20,623 bases of DNA from RGIG2000 sp045612665 (GCA_045612665.1 JAZKZO010000028.1:1-20623), one strand, 5' to 3'; positions 1-7,912 are shown, numbered from the stretch's first letter. Translations and numbers: made by a program. The notes: generated from the sequence alone by a model not told the origin.

Positions 1-23
1 TTCAAAAATATAGAAAATAACTA

Positions 24-52
24 TTGACATGTGTATTTTCGCGTGATATAAT
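24..52 (+). promoter_or_regulatory. SigA promoter of the tRNA-Pro gene
   Basis: A perfect consensus vegetative promoter: TTGACA at 24-29, a 17-bp spacer, and TATAAT at 47-52. The spacer ends in TGA, giving an extended -10 (TGn). The expected start is near 59, about 4 bases before the mature tRNA 5' end, so almost no 5' leader has to be removed. Confidence 0.93.
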
Positions 53-62
53 ACATAGCGTA

Positions 63-139
63 TCTGGGTATAGCGCAGCTGGGAGCGCGCTACCTTGGGG
101 TGGTAGAGGCCGTGGGTTCAAATCCCGCTACTCAGACCA
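63..139 (+). tRNA. tRNA-Pro, anticodon GGG
   Basis: The cloverleaf can be drawn by eye. The acceptor stem is 63-69 with 130-136 (one G-U pair). The anticodon stem CTACC/GGTAG closes a 7-base loop at 95-101 with GGG at 97-99. The T arm has GTGGG/CCCGC around a TTCAAAT loop. CCA is encoded at 137-139. GGG reads the proline codon CCC, and CCU by wobble. It is a single-gene unit with its own promoter and terminator. I see no attachment-site duplication or integrase beside it. Confidence 0.96.
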
Positions 140-145
140 AATAGG

Positions 146-169
146 CGAGGACTTTGTCCTCGTCTTTTT
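146..169 (+). terminator. Intrinsic terminator of tRNA-Pro
   Basis: A 7-bp stem, CGAGGAC (146-152) with GTCCTCG (156-162), has a TTT loop and is followed by TCTTTTT. It lies 6 bases after the CCA end, so the primary transcript holds only this tRNA. Confidence 0.9.
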
Positions 170-180
170 GTTATAAAAAT

Positions 181-206
181 AAAAGGGCTTTTAAAAGCCC
201 TTTTTT
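181..206 (-). terminator. Terminator after clpX (works both ways)
   Basis: The bases 181-204 form a perfect 24-base palindrome: a GC core GGGC/GCCC flanked by A and T runs. On the minus strand it follows the clpX stop by 3 bases and ends in a T run. The symmetry means it can also stop read-through from the tRNA side. Confidence 0.88.
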
Positions 207-207
207 C

Positions 208-1458
208 TTATTTTAAAACATATTCGGGTTTTGATACGCCCTTGATGCAATCGGCGTTAATAATAGCCTTAGAAACGTCCTTGCGTGATGGAAGCTCATA
301 CATAATAGAAGTCATCGTTTCTTCCATAATAGAACGGAGTCCGCGAGCACCGGTTGAGCGGTCCAAAGACTTGGAAGCAACCTCGCTTAAAGCATCGTCT
401 GTGAATTCTAGCTCGATTCCATCAATTTCAAAAAGCTTCTTATATTGCTTTACAATTGAATTTTTTGGCTCTTTAAGAATTTTAACTAGAGCATTCTTGT
501 CAAGATTTTCAAGACCAACAATTACAGGAAGACGACCAACAAGCTCTGGAATAAGACCGTATTTTACAATATCGTGTGCATTTGCATCCTCAAATACCTT
601 GGTACCGTTGTTTTCTTGCTTGCTCTTGATAGTGCCACCAAATCCCATAAGCTGCTTGCCCTTGCGCGATTCGATTATATCGGAGAGTCCGTCAAAGGCT
701 CCACCGCAAATGAACAAAATATTTTCGGTATTAATCTTTATAAATTCTTGATTAGGATGCTTTCTTCCGCCTTGTGGTGGAACGTTTGCAACCGTGCCCT
801 CGAGAATTTTTAAAAGCGCCTGTTGAACACCCTCGCCCGAAACGTCACGAGTTATAGAGCGATTTTCGCTTTTTCTTGAAATTTTATCAATTTCATCAAT
901 ATAGATAATACCTTTTTCAGCCTTGCTAATATCAAAATCAGCAGCTTGAATAAGTCTTAAAAGGATATTTTCAACATCCTCGCCAACGTATCCCGCCTCG
1001 GTAAGAGTAGTGGCGTCAGCGATAGCAAAAGGCACCTTGAGCGCACGCGCAAGTGTTTGTGCAAGGTATGTTTTACCAACACCAGTAGGACCTATCAAAA
1101 GAACGTTGCTTTTTTGAATGTCAACGTCATTTTCACTTGCTTCCTTAGCCTTTTGTTCATTATAAAGAATTCTCTTATAATGGTTATAAACAGCAACGGA
1201 AAGCGTGATTTTAGCCTTGTCCTGACCGATTACGTATTCATCTAATGTTTCCTTGATTTGAGCAGGAGTTGGAAGATTGGAAAGAGAGAAGCCTTCCTCG
1301 GATACACTTTTTTCTTCGCTTTCAAGATATTCGTCGATTATCATAGAGCAAGCGTCAATGCATTCATCACAAATACAAGCACCCGATGGAGAAGGAATAA
1401 GCAATCCTACATCCTTTTCGCCTCTGCCACAAAAGGAGCATCTTTTAATTTCACTCAT
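208..1458 (-). CDS. clpX: ClpX, ATP-dependent unfoldase of the Clp protease
   Basis: ClpX forms a hexameric AAA+ ring that unfolds tagged proteins and threads them into ClpP. Its 416 residues match the family length. The N-terminal zinc-binding domain has CxxC pairs (C7/C10 and C30/C33). The AAA+ core has Walker A GPTGVGKT (123-130), the substrate-gripping pore loop GYVG (156-159), and Walker B with IIYIDE (184-189). An arginine-rich sensor 2 segment (STGARGLRS) lies near residue 370. The ClpP-docking loop reads MGF (271-273) instead of the usual IGF, a conservative change. The gene starts 5 bases after the clpP stop, with a weak ribosome binding site (AAGAGAG) inside the clpP end. It is the last gene of tig-clpP-clpX and is followed by a strong terminator. 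Confidence 0.98.
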   Translation of the reverse strand: MSEIKRCSFCGRGEKDVGLLIPSPSGACICDECIDACSMIIDEYLESEEKSVSEEGFSLSNLPTPAQIKETLDEYVIGQDKAKITLSVAVYNHYKRILYNEQKAKEASENDVDIQKSNVLLIGPTGVGKTYLAQTLARALKVPFAIADATTLTEAGYVGEDVENILLRLIQAADFDISKAEKGIIYIDEIDKISRKSENRSITRDVSGEGVQQALLKILEGTVANVPPQGGRKHPNQEFIKINTENILFICGGAFDGLSDIIESRKGKQLMGFGGTIKSKQENNGTKVFEDANAHDIVKYGLIPELVGRLPVIVGLENLDKNALVKILKEPKNSIVKQYKKLFEIDGIELEFTDDALSEVASKSLDRSTGARGLRSIMEETMTSIMYELPSRKDVSKAIINADCIKGVSKPEYVLK

Positions 1459-1463
1459 ATGAA

Positions 1464-2048
1464 TTAAACTCTCTTGTCAATTACTTTATCAATAAGTCCG
1501 TAAGCCATAGCCGCATCAGCTGACATAAAGTTATCGCGCTCTGTATCACGCTCAATAACATCAAGAGGCTGATTTGTGTTTTTTGCAAGAATTTCATTAA
1601 GTCTCGCTCTTGTTTTCAAGATGTGGTCTGCATGAATTTTAATATCAGTTGCTTGACCTTGAGCACCGCCAAGAGGCTGATGAATCATAATTTCGCTATT
1701 AGGAAGAGCAATACGCTTTCCCTTAGCGCCACTTGAAAGAAGAAATGCTCCCATGCTTGCTGCCATTCCTACACAAATGGTAGAAACGTCGCACTTAATG
1801 TAATTCATAGTATCGTAAATAGCCAAACCGGCGCTAACACTTCCTCCGGGGCTATTTATATAAAGATAGATATCCTTATCAGGGTCCTTAGCCTCAAGAT
1901 AGAGAAGCTGTGCAACTACCAAGGATGCAGTAGTATCGTTTACTTGATCGCAAAGAAATACAATTCTATCCTCGAGAAGTCTTGAATAAATGTCAAAAGA
2001 GCGTTCGCCACGGCTACTTTGCTCAATGACCATAGGTACATAAGGCAT
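1464..2048 (-). CDS. clpP: ClpP, ATP-dependent Clp protease proteolytic subunit
   Basis: ClpP is the serine peptidase that forms the double-heptamer degradation chamber for ClpX and other Clp ATPases. The start is set at 2048, where ATG follows a perfect AGGAGG (2055-2060) with 6 bases between. The frame is open to an ATG at 2111, but that lacks a ribosome binding site and would add an un-ClpP-like leader inside the intergenic hairpin. From this start the protein is 194 residues, normal for the family. The catalytic triad falls at the canonical numbers: S98 (in GMAASMG), H123 (in MIHQPLGG) and D172 (in RDTERDNF). It lies between tig and clpX, a common order in Bacillota. Confidence 0.98.
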   Translation of the reverse strand: MPYVPMVIEQSSRGERSFDIYSRLLEDRIVFLCDQVNDTTASLVVAQLLYLEAKDPDKDIYLYINSPGGSVSAGLAIYDTMNYIKCDVSTICVGMAASMGAFLLSSGAKGKRIALPNSEIMIHQPLGGAQGQATDIKIHADHILKTRARLNEILAKNTNQPLDVIERDTERDNFMSADAAMAYGLIDKVIDKRV

Positions 2049-2077
2049 AATAATCCTCCTATAATTTAAGTTTAAAA

Positions 2078-2108
2078 TTACCGCTGTATTTATTAAACAC
2101 AGCGGTAA
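2078..2108 (-). terminator. Intergenic hairpin between tig and clpP (attenuator or partial terminator)
   Basis: A perfect 10-bp stem TTACCGCTGT/ACAGCGGTAA has an 11-base loop. On the minus strand it is followed only by TTTTAAA, a short T tract. It lies 20 bases after the tig stop and 18 bases before the clpP ribosome binding site. No separate clpP promoter is visible below it, so full termination is unlikely. Partial termination or mRNA processing that sets the tig:clpP ratio is my inference. Confidence 0.6.
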
Positions 2109-2127
2109 CAAGAATACGAATGTTAAT

Positions 2128-3408
2128 TTACGCTTTTACTTTTGCGTTAGCCTTAACAAAATCAACAGCCTTCTTTACGCAAAGGTCTGACTTAATTGCG
2201 TCAGCCTCAACAAGCTCCTTAACCTTATCAGCCTCAAGACCGTAAGCGGTAGCAAGATTTGCATATTCAGCGTCAACCTCTTCGGTTGTAGCATCAATAC
2301 CCTCAAGCTCAACAATCTTTTCGAGAGCAAGACGAGTTTTAACCTGTCTTTGAGCCATAGGCATAAACTGCTCACGCAAAGATTCGAGTGTTTGACCGGT
2401 ATATTTGCAGTAAGTATTGAGATCAAGACCTTGCATTCTAAGTCTTGAATCGTAGTCGCGAACAAAGTTCTCAGCCTCGTTTTCGAACATAGCAGCAGGG
2501 ATGTCAGCCTCAAGAGCCTCAACCAATGCGTCTATGATCTGAGCTTCAACTGCGTTTTCAGCATCCTGCTCATTTTTCTTTTCGAGTTTTGCCTTAATGT
2601 CAGCCTTATATTCATCAACAGTATCAAATTCGCTTACGTCCTTAACGAATTCATCGTCAAGAGCAGGAAGCTCATTGAACTTAATGCCATTAAGAGAAAT
2701 CTTGAAGATTGCTTCCTTGCCTGCAAGGTCCTCAGAGTGATACTCAGTTGGGAATGTAACTGTGATATCGAACTTTTCACCGATGTTATGACCGATGATT
2801 TGCTCTTCAAATCCAGGAATAAAGCTACCTGAGCCAATAGAGAGGTCGTATCCCTCTGCCTTGCCACCGTCAAATGCAACACCGTCGCAGAAGCCTTCGT
2901 AGTCGATGTTTGCAATATCGCCGTCTTGAACAGCACGGTCAGTAACGTCAACAACGCGAGAGTTTCTCTGACGAGCTCTATCGATATCAGCAGCAATATC
3001 CTCTTCGGTTACTTCCTTAACAGTCTTGTCAACCTCAATGCCCTTGTAGTTCTTGAGCTCAACAGCAGGCTTTACAAAGAATTTAGCCTTGAGAACAACA
3101 CCGTTGTCATCAATTGTAACGATGTCAAACTCAGGACGGCTTACAACCTTGAGGTCAGCCTCCTTGATAGCATTTTCGTAAGCGTCAGGAATGATTTCGT
3201 TGATTGCATCTTCATAGAAAACACCCTTGCCATACATTTTTTCAATCATTGAACGAGGAGCTTTACCTTTTCTAAAGCCAGGAACGTTAATCTTCTTAAC
3301 TTCCTTGCGATATACCTTCTCGATAGCAGCCTCGAAGGTCTCCTTGTCAACGTCAAATTCGATTTCGTAAAGGTTCTTTTCAACCTCTGTGGTTTTTTTC
3401 AAAGCCAT
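2128..3408 (-). CDS. tig: Trigger factor, ribosome-bound chaperone and prolyl isomerase
   Basis: Trigger factor binds ribosomal protein L23 at the exit tunnel and shields new chains. Its 426 residues are of family length. The N-terminal ribosome-binding domain contains GFRKGKAPRSMI from residue 44, which holds the FRK ribosome-docking signature. An FKBP-type isomerase domain follows at about 155-245, with GDIANIDYEGF and GFEEQIIGHNIGE. The rest is the helical C-terminal substrate-cradling domain. A GGAGG ribosome binding site precedes the ATG, and a strong promoter lies 44 bases upstream of the start. It is the first gene of tig-clpP-clpX, so folding and degradation functions share one transcript. 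Confidence 0.98.
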   Translation of the reverse strand: MALKKTTEVEKNLYEIEFDVDKETFEAAIEKVYRKEVKKINVPGFRKGKAPRSMIEKMYGKGVFYEDAINEIIPDAYENAIKEADLKVVSRPEFDIVTIDDNGVVLKAKFFVKPAVELKNYKGIEVDKTVKEVTEEDIAADIDRARQRNSRVVDVTDRAVQDGDIANIDYEGFCDGVAFDGGKAEGYDLSIGSGSFIPGFEEQIIGHNIGEKFDITVTFPTEYHSEDLAGKEAIFKISLNGIKFNELPALDDEFVKDVSEFDTVDEYKADIKAKLEKKNEQDAENAVEAQIIDALVEALEADIPAAMFENEAENFVRDYDSRLRMQGLDLNTYCKYTGQTLESLREQFMPMAQRQVKTRLALEKIVELEGIDATTEEVDAEYANLATAYGLEADKVKELVEADAIKSDLCVKKAVDFVKANAKVKA

Positions 3409-3451
3409 TTTTATTATCCTCCAAAAGTAATTGGTTTTTTATTTCTATAAC

Positions 3452-3480
3452 ATTATATATAAATAAATTTAAAAAGTCAA
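3452..3480 (-). promoter_or_regulatory. SigA promoter of tig-clpP-clpX
   Basis: Read on the minus strand: TTGACT (3475-3480), a 17-bp spacer, TATAAT (3452-3457). The start is expected near 3445, giving a leader of about 37 bases. I saw no CIRCE or CtsR-type repeat around it, so no heat-shock control is evident. Confidence 0.9.
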
Positions 3481-3515
3481 TATAATTTCGCAAATTAAAT
3501 AGAAAAATTTAATTT

Positions 3516-4235
3516 TCAGGGCTTAATTAGCGATGGAACGAAATTTAAGTAATCGGCGGAAATTAAAGTAAAGCAAATATCCTTGTAAACTACACTTTTC
3601 GGAATGTTGTAAACACCGTGAATGTGTCCGTGATAACAATGTGATATGTTAAATTCCTTTAAAACGTCAATTATACTGTCGCAAACAAATGAGCCGTAAT
3701 AAGCAGGGAAGTGAAGAAAAACAAGAATTTCCTTGTCGGACTCACCCTTTAATTTAGTAGCTTCCTCAAGACTCATTCTAAGACGCTGCGCTTCACGGGC
3801 AACGATTTTGTCGTATTCGGGATTATTCGTAGCATTTTGAAGCTTTTCATCAATGTACCATCCTCTAGTACCACAAACGATGTAATCCTCCACCTCGTAT
3901 GCATTATTGAATAGAAAATCTATAGTTTTAAAGCCTTTTTTCTCGATATATGCACGATTTTTGGACATCGTTCCCCACCAGTAGTCGTGGTTTCCCTTGC
4001 CAAGAAGCTTCTTTCCCGGAAGAGAATCAATGAATTCAAAATCCCTGTCAATGTCCTCTATATTGATCGCCCAAGAGATATCTCCAGGGACTATAACCGT
4101 GTCCTCGTCCTTTACGATAGCACACCAGTTTTTCTTTATCTTATTAACGTAATCCTGCCATCTGTTTCCAAAAATATCCATCGGCTTATCGGCTGATAGA
4201 GGAAGATGGAGATCTGCCATCGCAAAAATAGCCAT
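3516..4235 (-). CDS. Calcineurin-like metallophosphoesterase, substrate unknown
   Basis: This 239-residue protein carries the metal-binding motifs of the calcineurin-like phosphoesterase fold in order: DLH near the N-terminus, GDISW, GNHDYW, LHFPAYYG and HGHIHG. These ligate a two-metal centre for phosphoester hydrolysis. No signal peptide is visible, so it is probably cytosolic. It resembles a small conserved bacterial phosphoesterase subgroup with no settled substrate. A TAGGAG ribosome binding site overlaps the TAG stop of the dipeptidase gene 7 bases upstream, so the two are probably translationally coupled. It is the last gene of the lepB-ylqF-rnhB-yraN transcript. No convincing terminator follows, so some read-through towards tig is possible. 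Confidence 0.9.
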   Translation of the reverse strand: MAIFAMADLHLPLSADKPMDIFGNRWQDYVNKIKKNWCAIVKDEDTVIVPGDISWAINIEDIDRDFEFIDSLPGKKLLGKGNHDYWWGTMSKNRAYIEKKGFKTIDFLFNNAYEVEDYIVCGTRGWYIDEKLQNATNNPEYDKIVAREAQRLRMSLEEATKLKGESDKEILVFLHFPAYYGSFVCDSIIDVLKEFNISHCYHGHIHGVYNIPKSVVYKDICFTLISADYLNFVPSLIKP

Positions 4236-4243
4236 TTTAACTC

Positions 4244-5149
4244 CTAATCAAGAATGTTTTTTACAGTAAACGCATGAGCGTTTTCAAAAAATATTTTATT
4301 AGCAATTTCTTTTCCAAATTGCTTTTCAATACAAAAATAGAGATTTTCTAAGTCGGAAATATCGTCAATTCCGTTCGGCAATGATCGAATTCCATCGAAA
4401 TCGCAGCCAAGACATAGCGAATTTTTCGCACCAAGCGCTAAATAGTAGTCAATATGCCTTAAAACGTCGCTTATATCGGCTTTTGACGATGCGTTTAAAT
4501 GCTCAGGGGCAAGCGAAATCCCTATAAGCGAATTCAATAATATCAAATCGCGAGCCTGTGATTTTGAAAGATTTCTTTTATGTGGACAGGCAAAATATGA
4601 ATTTGAATGCGATGCAATCGGTATTTTTCCCGCCTCGACACAAATTAAAAGAATGTCATAAAAAGACCTACAGGATGCGTGGGATAAATCAACGGTTATA
4701 CCAAGCTCTACCATTTTTGATATGGCTTTTTTGCCAAAGTCAGTAAGCCCTAAATTTGTGTTCCAAGCACCACCAATGCGGCTTATATCTTTCCAAAGCG
4801 GAGTTATTATTCTTACACCGTCCGAATATAGGGAGCTTAGCCTCGAAATGTCATCCTCAATAATTCTTGCATCCTCGATAGACAAAATTAAGGCAGAGTT
4901 TGTCAATTCGCTGGCAAAAGTAGCAAAGCTAACACCTTGCGCTTTAGCGAATTTGTAAGTGCTTAAGTATCTTTTGTATCCCTCTGAATCGGTTAAGGCA
5001 TTGTTGGTCCAAATTGCCATTACCTGTATATATGGAAAAAATCCTTTGGATTTGCAAAAGGATGCCTGTAGCGAAGAGTCGAAAAGAGAATATTCGTTTT
5101 CATAAGCTCTTGTAAGAGTATCACAATGCAAATCAAAAAGCGGAAGCAT
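4244..5149 (-). CDS. Membrane-dipeptidase family (M19) zinc dipeptidase
   Basis: This 301-residue M19 (renal dipeptidase-like) enzyme probably hydrolyses dipeptides, possibly including ones with a D-residue. The metal-site motifs are present: HCD near the N-terminus (H8, D10), the bridging glutamate in LSIEDARI, the histidine in VDLSHAS, the histidine in SHSNSY, and the late CLGCDFDG aspartate. The length is a little short of the 310-400 usual for the family. There is no signal peptide or anchor, so it is likely cytosolic despite the family name. Its GAGGTGAT ribosome binding site contains the TGA stop of yraN, which implies coupling. A role in peptide or cell-wall turnover is inference. Confidence 0.92.
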   Translation of the reverse strand: MLPLFDLHCDTLTRAYENEYSLFDSSLQASFCKSKGFFPYIQVMAIWTNNALTDSEGYKRYLSTYKFAKAQGVSFATFASELTNSALILSIEDARIIEDDISRLSSLYSDGVRIITPLWKDISRIGGAWNTNLGLTDFGKKAISKMVELGITVDLSHASCRSFYDILLICVEAGKIPIASHSNSYFACPHKRNLSKSQARDLILLNSLIGISLAPEHLNASSKADISDVLRHIDYYLALGAKNSLCLGCDFDGIRSLPNGIDDISDLENLYFCIEKQFGKEIANKIFFENAHAFTVKNILD

Positions 5150-5153
5150 ATTA

Positions 5154-5549
5154 TCACCTCGAAAAAGCGTTCTCTATGTAGTTTATGTCGCAAACTCGAA
5201 GAGTATCTTCTTCGTACGCTTCAACAATGACCTCGCAAACATCCATTCGGGGTTGCTTTGAGGCGTGTCTTTTGGGAAGCGTCTTCATATAATAATATGC
5301 AAATTTTAACAAATTATCTTTTTTTGAGGAATTTACAGCGTCAGACGGGCGATTTATATTCGATTTGTCGCTTCTGCGAGTCTTTACCTCAACGAACAAA
5401 ACGTGTGTCTTATTAGTGGCGATAATGTCAGTTTCAAGCTTGCCGATACGACTGTTTCTGGCAAGAATCTTGAAACCGTTTTTTCTTATGTATTTAACGC
5501 AGGCTTCCTCGCCGAAAATACCAACGTCCTTCTTCGAAAAATCACTCAT
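5154..5549 (-). CDS. yraN: YraN family (UPF0102) protein with nuclease-like fold
   Basis: This 131-residue protein belongs to the UPF0102/YraN family, which is predicted to share the Holliday-junction resolvase/restriction nuclease fold. The family core is visible: an N-terminal GEEACVKYI segment, ETDIIA carrying the aspartate, FVEVKTR carrying the E-x-K, then a basic helix. Activity of the family is poorly established. It follows rnhB with a 4-base ATGA overlap, the usual position for yraN in Bacillota, so it is translationally coupled to RNase HII. A DNA or RNA repair link is suggested by that pairing only. Confidence 0.93.
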   Translation of the reverse strand: MSDFSKKDVGIFGEEACVKYIRKNGFKILARNSRIGKLETDIIATNKTHVLFVEVKTRRSDKSNINRPSDAVNSSKKDNLLKFAYYYMKTLPKRHASKQPRMDVCEVIVEAYEEDTLRVCDINYIENAFSR

Positions 5550-6145
5550 TTATCGAGAAATTTCAAAAAGCTTCTTCTGTGAACAGGGCAAGGACCGAAT
5601 TGCCTTATCGCATCCATATGTGCCTTTGTGCCGTAGCCCTTGTGCTTGGCAAAGCCATATTCTGGATATTCCTTGTCGTATTCGTCGCACATGCGATCAC
5701 GGGAAACCTTGGCAAGAATAGATGCCGCAGCAATAGAAGGAACAGTAGCGTCGCCCTTGACAACGGTTTTTGTAGGGATGTCAAAGCCACGCGATTTGTC
5801 GCCGTCAATCAATGCCATATCAGCAGGTATGGAAAGTCCCTTAACGGCACGGTTCATAGCAAGCATTGTTGCGTTTAGAATGTTTAATTCCTCAATTTCC
5901 TCAACGCTTGCCATAGCAACGCAGTAGGAAAGAGCATTTTCAACAATTAAATCGAAAAGAGCCTCGCGCTTCTTTTCGGTAAGCTTTTTAGAGTCGTTTA
6001 GTCCCTCAAGAACAAAGCCCTCGGGCAAAATGCACGCAGCAGCAACAACAGGACCCATAAGTGGACCTCGTCCTGCCTCGTCTATTCCGCAAATAACCTT
6101 TATCTTATCGTTTTTAAAGGCGTTTTCATAGTTGTAATCAAGCAT
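5546..6145 (-). CDS. rnhB: Ribonuclease HII
   Basis: RNase HII cuts RNA in RNA/DNA hybrids and nicks DNA 5' of single ribonucleotides for repair. It is 199 residues long. The signature CGIDEAGRGPLMGPVVAAA gives catalytic D22 and E23. The third aspartate is D114 (ALIDG) and the fourth is D150 in the KVSRD segment. The GR(G) motif that reads the RNA-DNA junction is intact. The ATG at 6145 has CGGAGGAT upstream, lying inside the end of ylqF, and the two genes overlap by 8 bases. It sits inside lepB-ylqF-rnhB-yraN, a conserved Bacillota order. Confidence 0.97.
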   Translation of the reverse strand: MLDYNYENAFKNDKIKVICGIDEAGRGPLMGPVVAAACILPEGFVLEGLNDSKKLTEKKREALFDLIVENALSYCVAMASVEEIEELNILNATMLAMNRAVKGLSIPADMALIDGDKSRGFDIPTKTVVKGDATVPSIAAASILAKVSRDRMCDEYDKEYPEYGFAKHKGYGTKAHMDAIRQFGPCPVHRRSFLKFLDK

Positions 6146-7013
6146 TTTTATCCTCCGGTGATTCGATGGTTATGTTTCCAATTTTTGCGCTTCTAAACTC
6201 CTCTAAAAGAGTAATGGCGGTGCGTTCTGTGTTAATTTCTCCACCGGAAATCAAAAATCCACGCTTTCTTCCCACAAGCTCGAAAAGCTCAAAATCCATT
6301 TCACACGCATCAAGCTCTGATTGAGTTATTTTATATCTTGCCATAAGCTTTTCAGGCGCAATTTTACGAAGGCGAGAGCACAAAAGAACAGCGATGTATT
6401 CAATATCCAAAATAGCATCCTTTATAGCACCGGTGATGGCAAGATTTTCACCAACAACCTTTTCCTCAAATTTTGGCCAAAGCACACCGGGCATGTCCAT
6501 TAAATCAAGACCGATTGTGGTAGGAATCCATTGCTTGTTAAGAGTAACGCCAGGGCGATTTTCAACCTTCGCCTTTTTAGCTCCGCAAAGCTTATTTATA
6601 AGAGAGGATTTTCCTACGTTAGGGATGCCGACAAACATAGCCTTGAGCTTTCTTGACATTCCCTTATCCTCATATCTTTTAAGCTTTTCGGAAAGGATTT
6701 CCTTAACGCTCGAGGCAAGCGCAGAGAAGCCCTCGCCAGTAATGCAGTCAACGGCGATGGCGTATTTTCCCTTTGATTTGTAATATTCAATCCACTTTTT
6801 TGTCATTTCCTTGTCAGCAATAGAGCTTTTGTTAAGCACAGTAAGACAAGGCTTGTCCCCGATTATTTTTGCAATTTCGGGATTTTTTGAGCTATATGGA
6901 ATTCTTGCATCCAAAATCTCAACAATAATATCAACTTCCTTAAGATTTTCCGATATAAGACGGCGAGTTTTCGCCATATGACCGGGAAACCATTGAATAA
7001 CGTCAGATTGCAT
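6138..7013 (-). CDS. ylqF: YlqF/RbgA, circularly permuted GTPase for 50S assembly
   Basis: This GTPase is required for late 50S subunit maturation in Bacillus relatives. At 291 residues its length is typical. The N-terminus IQWFPGHMAK is the family signature. The G motifs are permuted: G4-like LNKSS (60-64) comes first, then G1 GIPNVGKSS, then G3 DMPG, followed by the C-terminal RNA-binding helical domain. The G4 motif reads NKSS where NKxD is expected, so the guanine-specific aspartate is replaced by serine (codons at 6822-6833). Everything else looks intact. An AAGAGG ribosome binding site touches the lepB stop 9 bases upstream, and the gene's end overlaps rnhB. Confidence 0.96.
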   Translation of the reverse strand: MQSDVIQWFPGHMAKTRRLISENLKEVDIIVEILDARIPYSSKNPEIAKIIGDKPCLTVLNKSSIADKEMTKKWIEYYKSKGKYAIAVDCITGEGFSALASSVKEILSEKLKRYEDKGMSRKLKAMFVGIPNVGKSSLINKLCGAKKAKVENRPGVTLNKQWIPTTIGLDLMDMPGVLWPKFEEKVVGENLAITGAIKDAILDIEYIAVLLCSRLRKIAPEKLMARYKITQSELDACEMDFELFELVGRKRGFLISGGEINTERTAITLLEEFRSAKIGNITIESPEDKNA

Positions 7014-7022
7014 ATATACCTC

Positions 7023-7658
7023 TTATTTTACAAGTCCTGTGTTTGGAAAAATTCTAAATACGCATTTTCCAACTATATAATCCTCGTGAACAAATCCAAT
7101 CTCGCTTGAACGGCTATCCTTGGAATTGTTTCTGTTATCTCCCATTAAAAACAAATGATTTTCGGGAACAACAGTCGTAGCAGTGATTAAAGCACCTTCA
7201 CTGGTTTTAGTCCAATGAGCCCCATCCGGAGCGATGTATAAATAGTTAAAAGAATTATAGAAAGCATAATCCCTTTCATCTAGCAAAACACCATCAACAT
7301 ACACATCGTAAACACAATCACCGTAGCGACCAAGGTCCATAGAGTAAACAATTTTAACCTCTTGACCTTCCTTGGCAATAACTCTTTTAACAATAGGCTC
7401 GTGATAATTGTCAGGCTCGGCAACAACAACATCCCCGTGCTTTGGGTTATACGAGAAAAATAAATTTGACACAACAAGATAATCCTTGTCGTGAAGAGTA
7501 GGCTCCATTGATGCGCCTGAAACAATGCTCATTCTGGCGATAAATGTAAAAATCAAGATAACGCAAACGATGGCAAGAACAAGAGATTCCACAATCTCAT
7601 ATATGCCGCTAGTTGTTTTGTTTTCTTTTCTTGTTTCTTTGGTATATTCCTCTTGCAT
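7023..7658 (-). CDS. lepB: Signal peptidase I
   Basis: This membrane protease removes signal peptides from exported proteins. The start is set at 7658: that ATG has AGGAG 6 bases upstream, while the in-frame ATG at 7694 lies at or before the predicted transcription start (about 7691). The chosen form has 211 residues: a short charged N-terminus, one membrane segment (about 22-41), then the extracellular catalytic domain. The nucleophile is S50 in SGASMEPT and the general base is K91 in IVKRVIA. The late signature MGDNRNNSKDSRS is complete. It is a SipS-type single-anchor enzyme and the first gene of lepB-ylqF-rnhB-yraN-dipeptidase-phosphoesterase. Confidence 0.96.
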   Translation of the reverse strand: MQEEYTKETRKENKTTSGIYEIVESLVLAIVCVILIFTFIARMSIVSGASMEPTLHDKDYLVVSNLFFSYNPKHGDVVVAEPDNYHEPIVKRVIAKEGQEVKIVYSMDLGRYGDCVYDVYVDGVLLDERDYAFYNSFNYLYIAPDGAHWTKTSEGALITATTVVPENHLFLMGDNRNNSKDSRSSEIGFVHEDYIVGKCVFRIFPNTGLVK

Positions 7659-7697
7659 AATATCTCCTAATAAGGTAAAAACATAATCTTTCATTTT

Positions 7698-7726
7698 ATT
7701 TTACCACGAATAGAGAAAATTAACAA
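7698..7726 (-). promoter_or_regulatory. SigA promoter of the lepB operon
   Basis: Read on the minus strand: TTGTTA (7721-7726), a 17-bp spacer ending TGG (extended -10), TAAAAT (7698-7703). The start falls near 7691, which rules out an initiation codon at 7694 and supports the 7658 start of lepB. Confidence 0.75.
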
Positions 7727-7795
7727 CACTTTTTATAAAATTTATTAATAATATTATAGTAAGAGAAAAATTTTTCAAAAAAGTGAAAAAATGTC

Positions 7796-7824
7796 TTGCA
7801 TTTTAAAAACTAATGTGATATAAT
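7796..7824 (+). promoter_or_regulatory. SigA promoter of rplS
   Basis: TTGCAT (7796-7801), a 17-bp spacer ending TGTGA, and a perfect TATAAT (7819-7824). The TGTGA is an extended -10 of the TRTGn kind. It fires away from the lepB promoter, with about 70 AT-rich bases between the two -35 boxes. Confidence 0.9.
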
Positions 7825-7830
7825 GTGCCC

Positions 7831-7912
7831 AAGTGTGCATTTTATGCACCAACGGGATGGTCCGCTGCGAAGCTCTGCATGAACATCCTATGATTAAATG
7901 GAGGGCGCGAAA
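7831..7912 (+). ncRNA. Structured rplS leader, possible L19 leader
   Basis: Between the expected +1 and the rplS start lie about 82 bases with two foldable elements. The first is GTGCAT (7835-7840) with ATGCAC (7844-7849) around TTT. The second is GGGATG (7854-7859) closing on CATCCT (7884-7889), enclosing a small GCT/AGC hairpin with a GCGA tetraloop (64-73 of the 7800s). An autoregulatory L19 leader RNA is known upstream of rplS in Bacillota, and the position and size fit. I could not compare it with the family model, so the assignment is tentative. Confidence 0.5.

Noticed and set aside
242..751. Long open frame on the plus strand opposite clpX
   Set aside because: It is antisense to an intact clpX, has no ribosome binding site or family motif, and its openness follows from clpX codon use.
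2049..2111. Upstream ATG giving a longer ClpP
   Set aside because: The extension overlaps the intergenic hairpin and lacks a ribosome binding site; the ATG at 2048 has a perfect AGGAGG and gives canonical residue numbers.
3492..3515. Hairpin AAATTAAA/TTTAATTT after the phosphoesterase gene as a terminator
   Set aside because: The stem is all A-T with no T tract after it on the minus strand; too weak to call.
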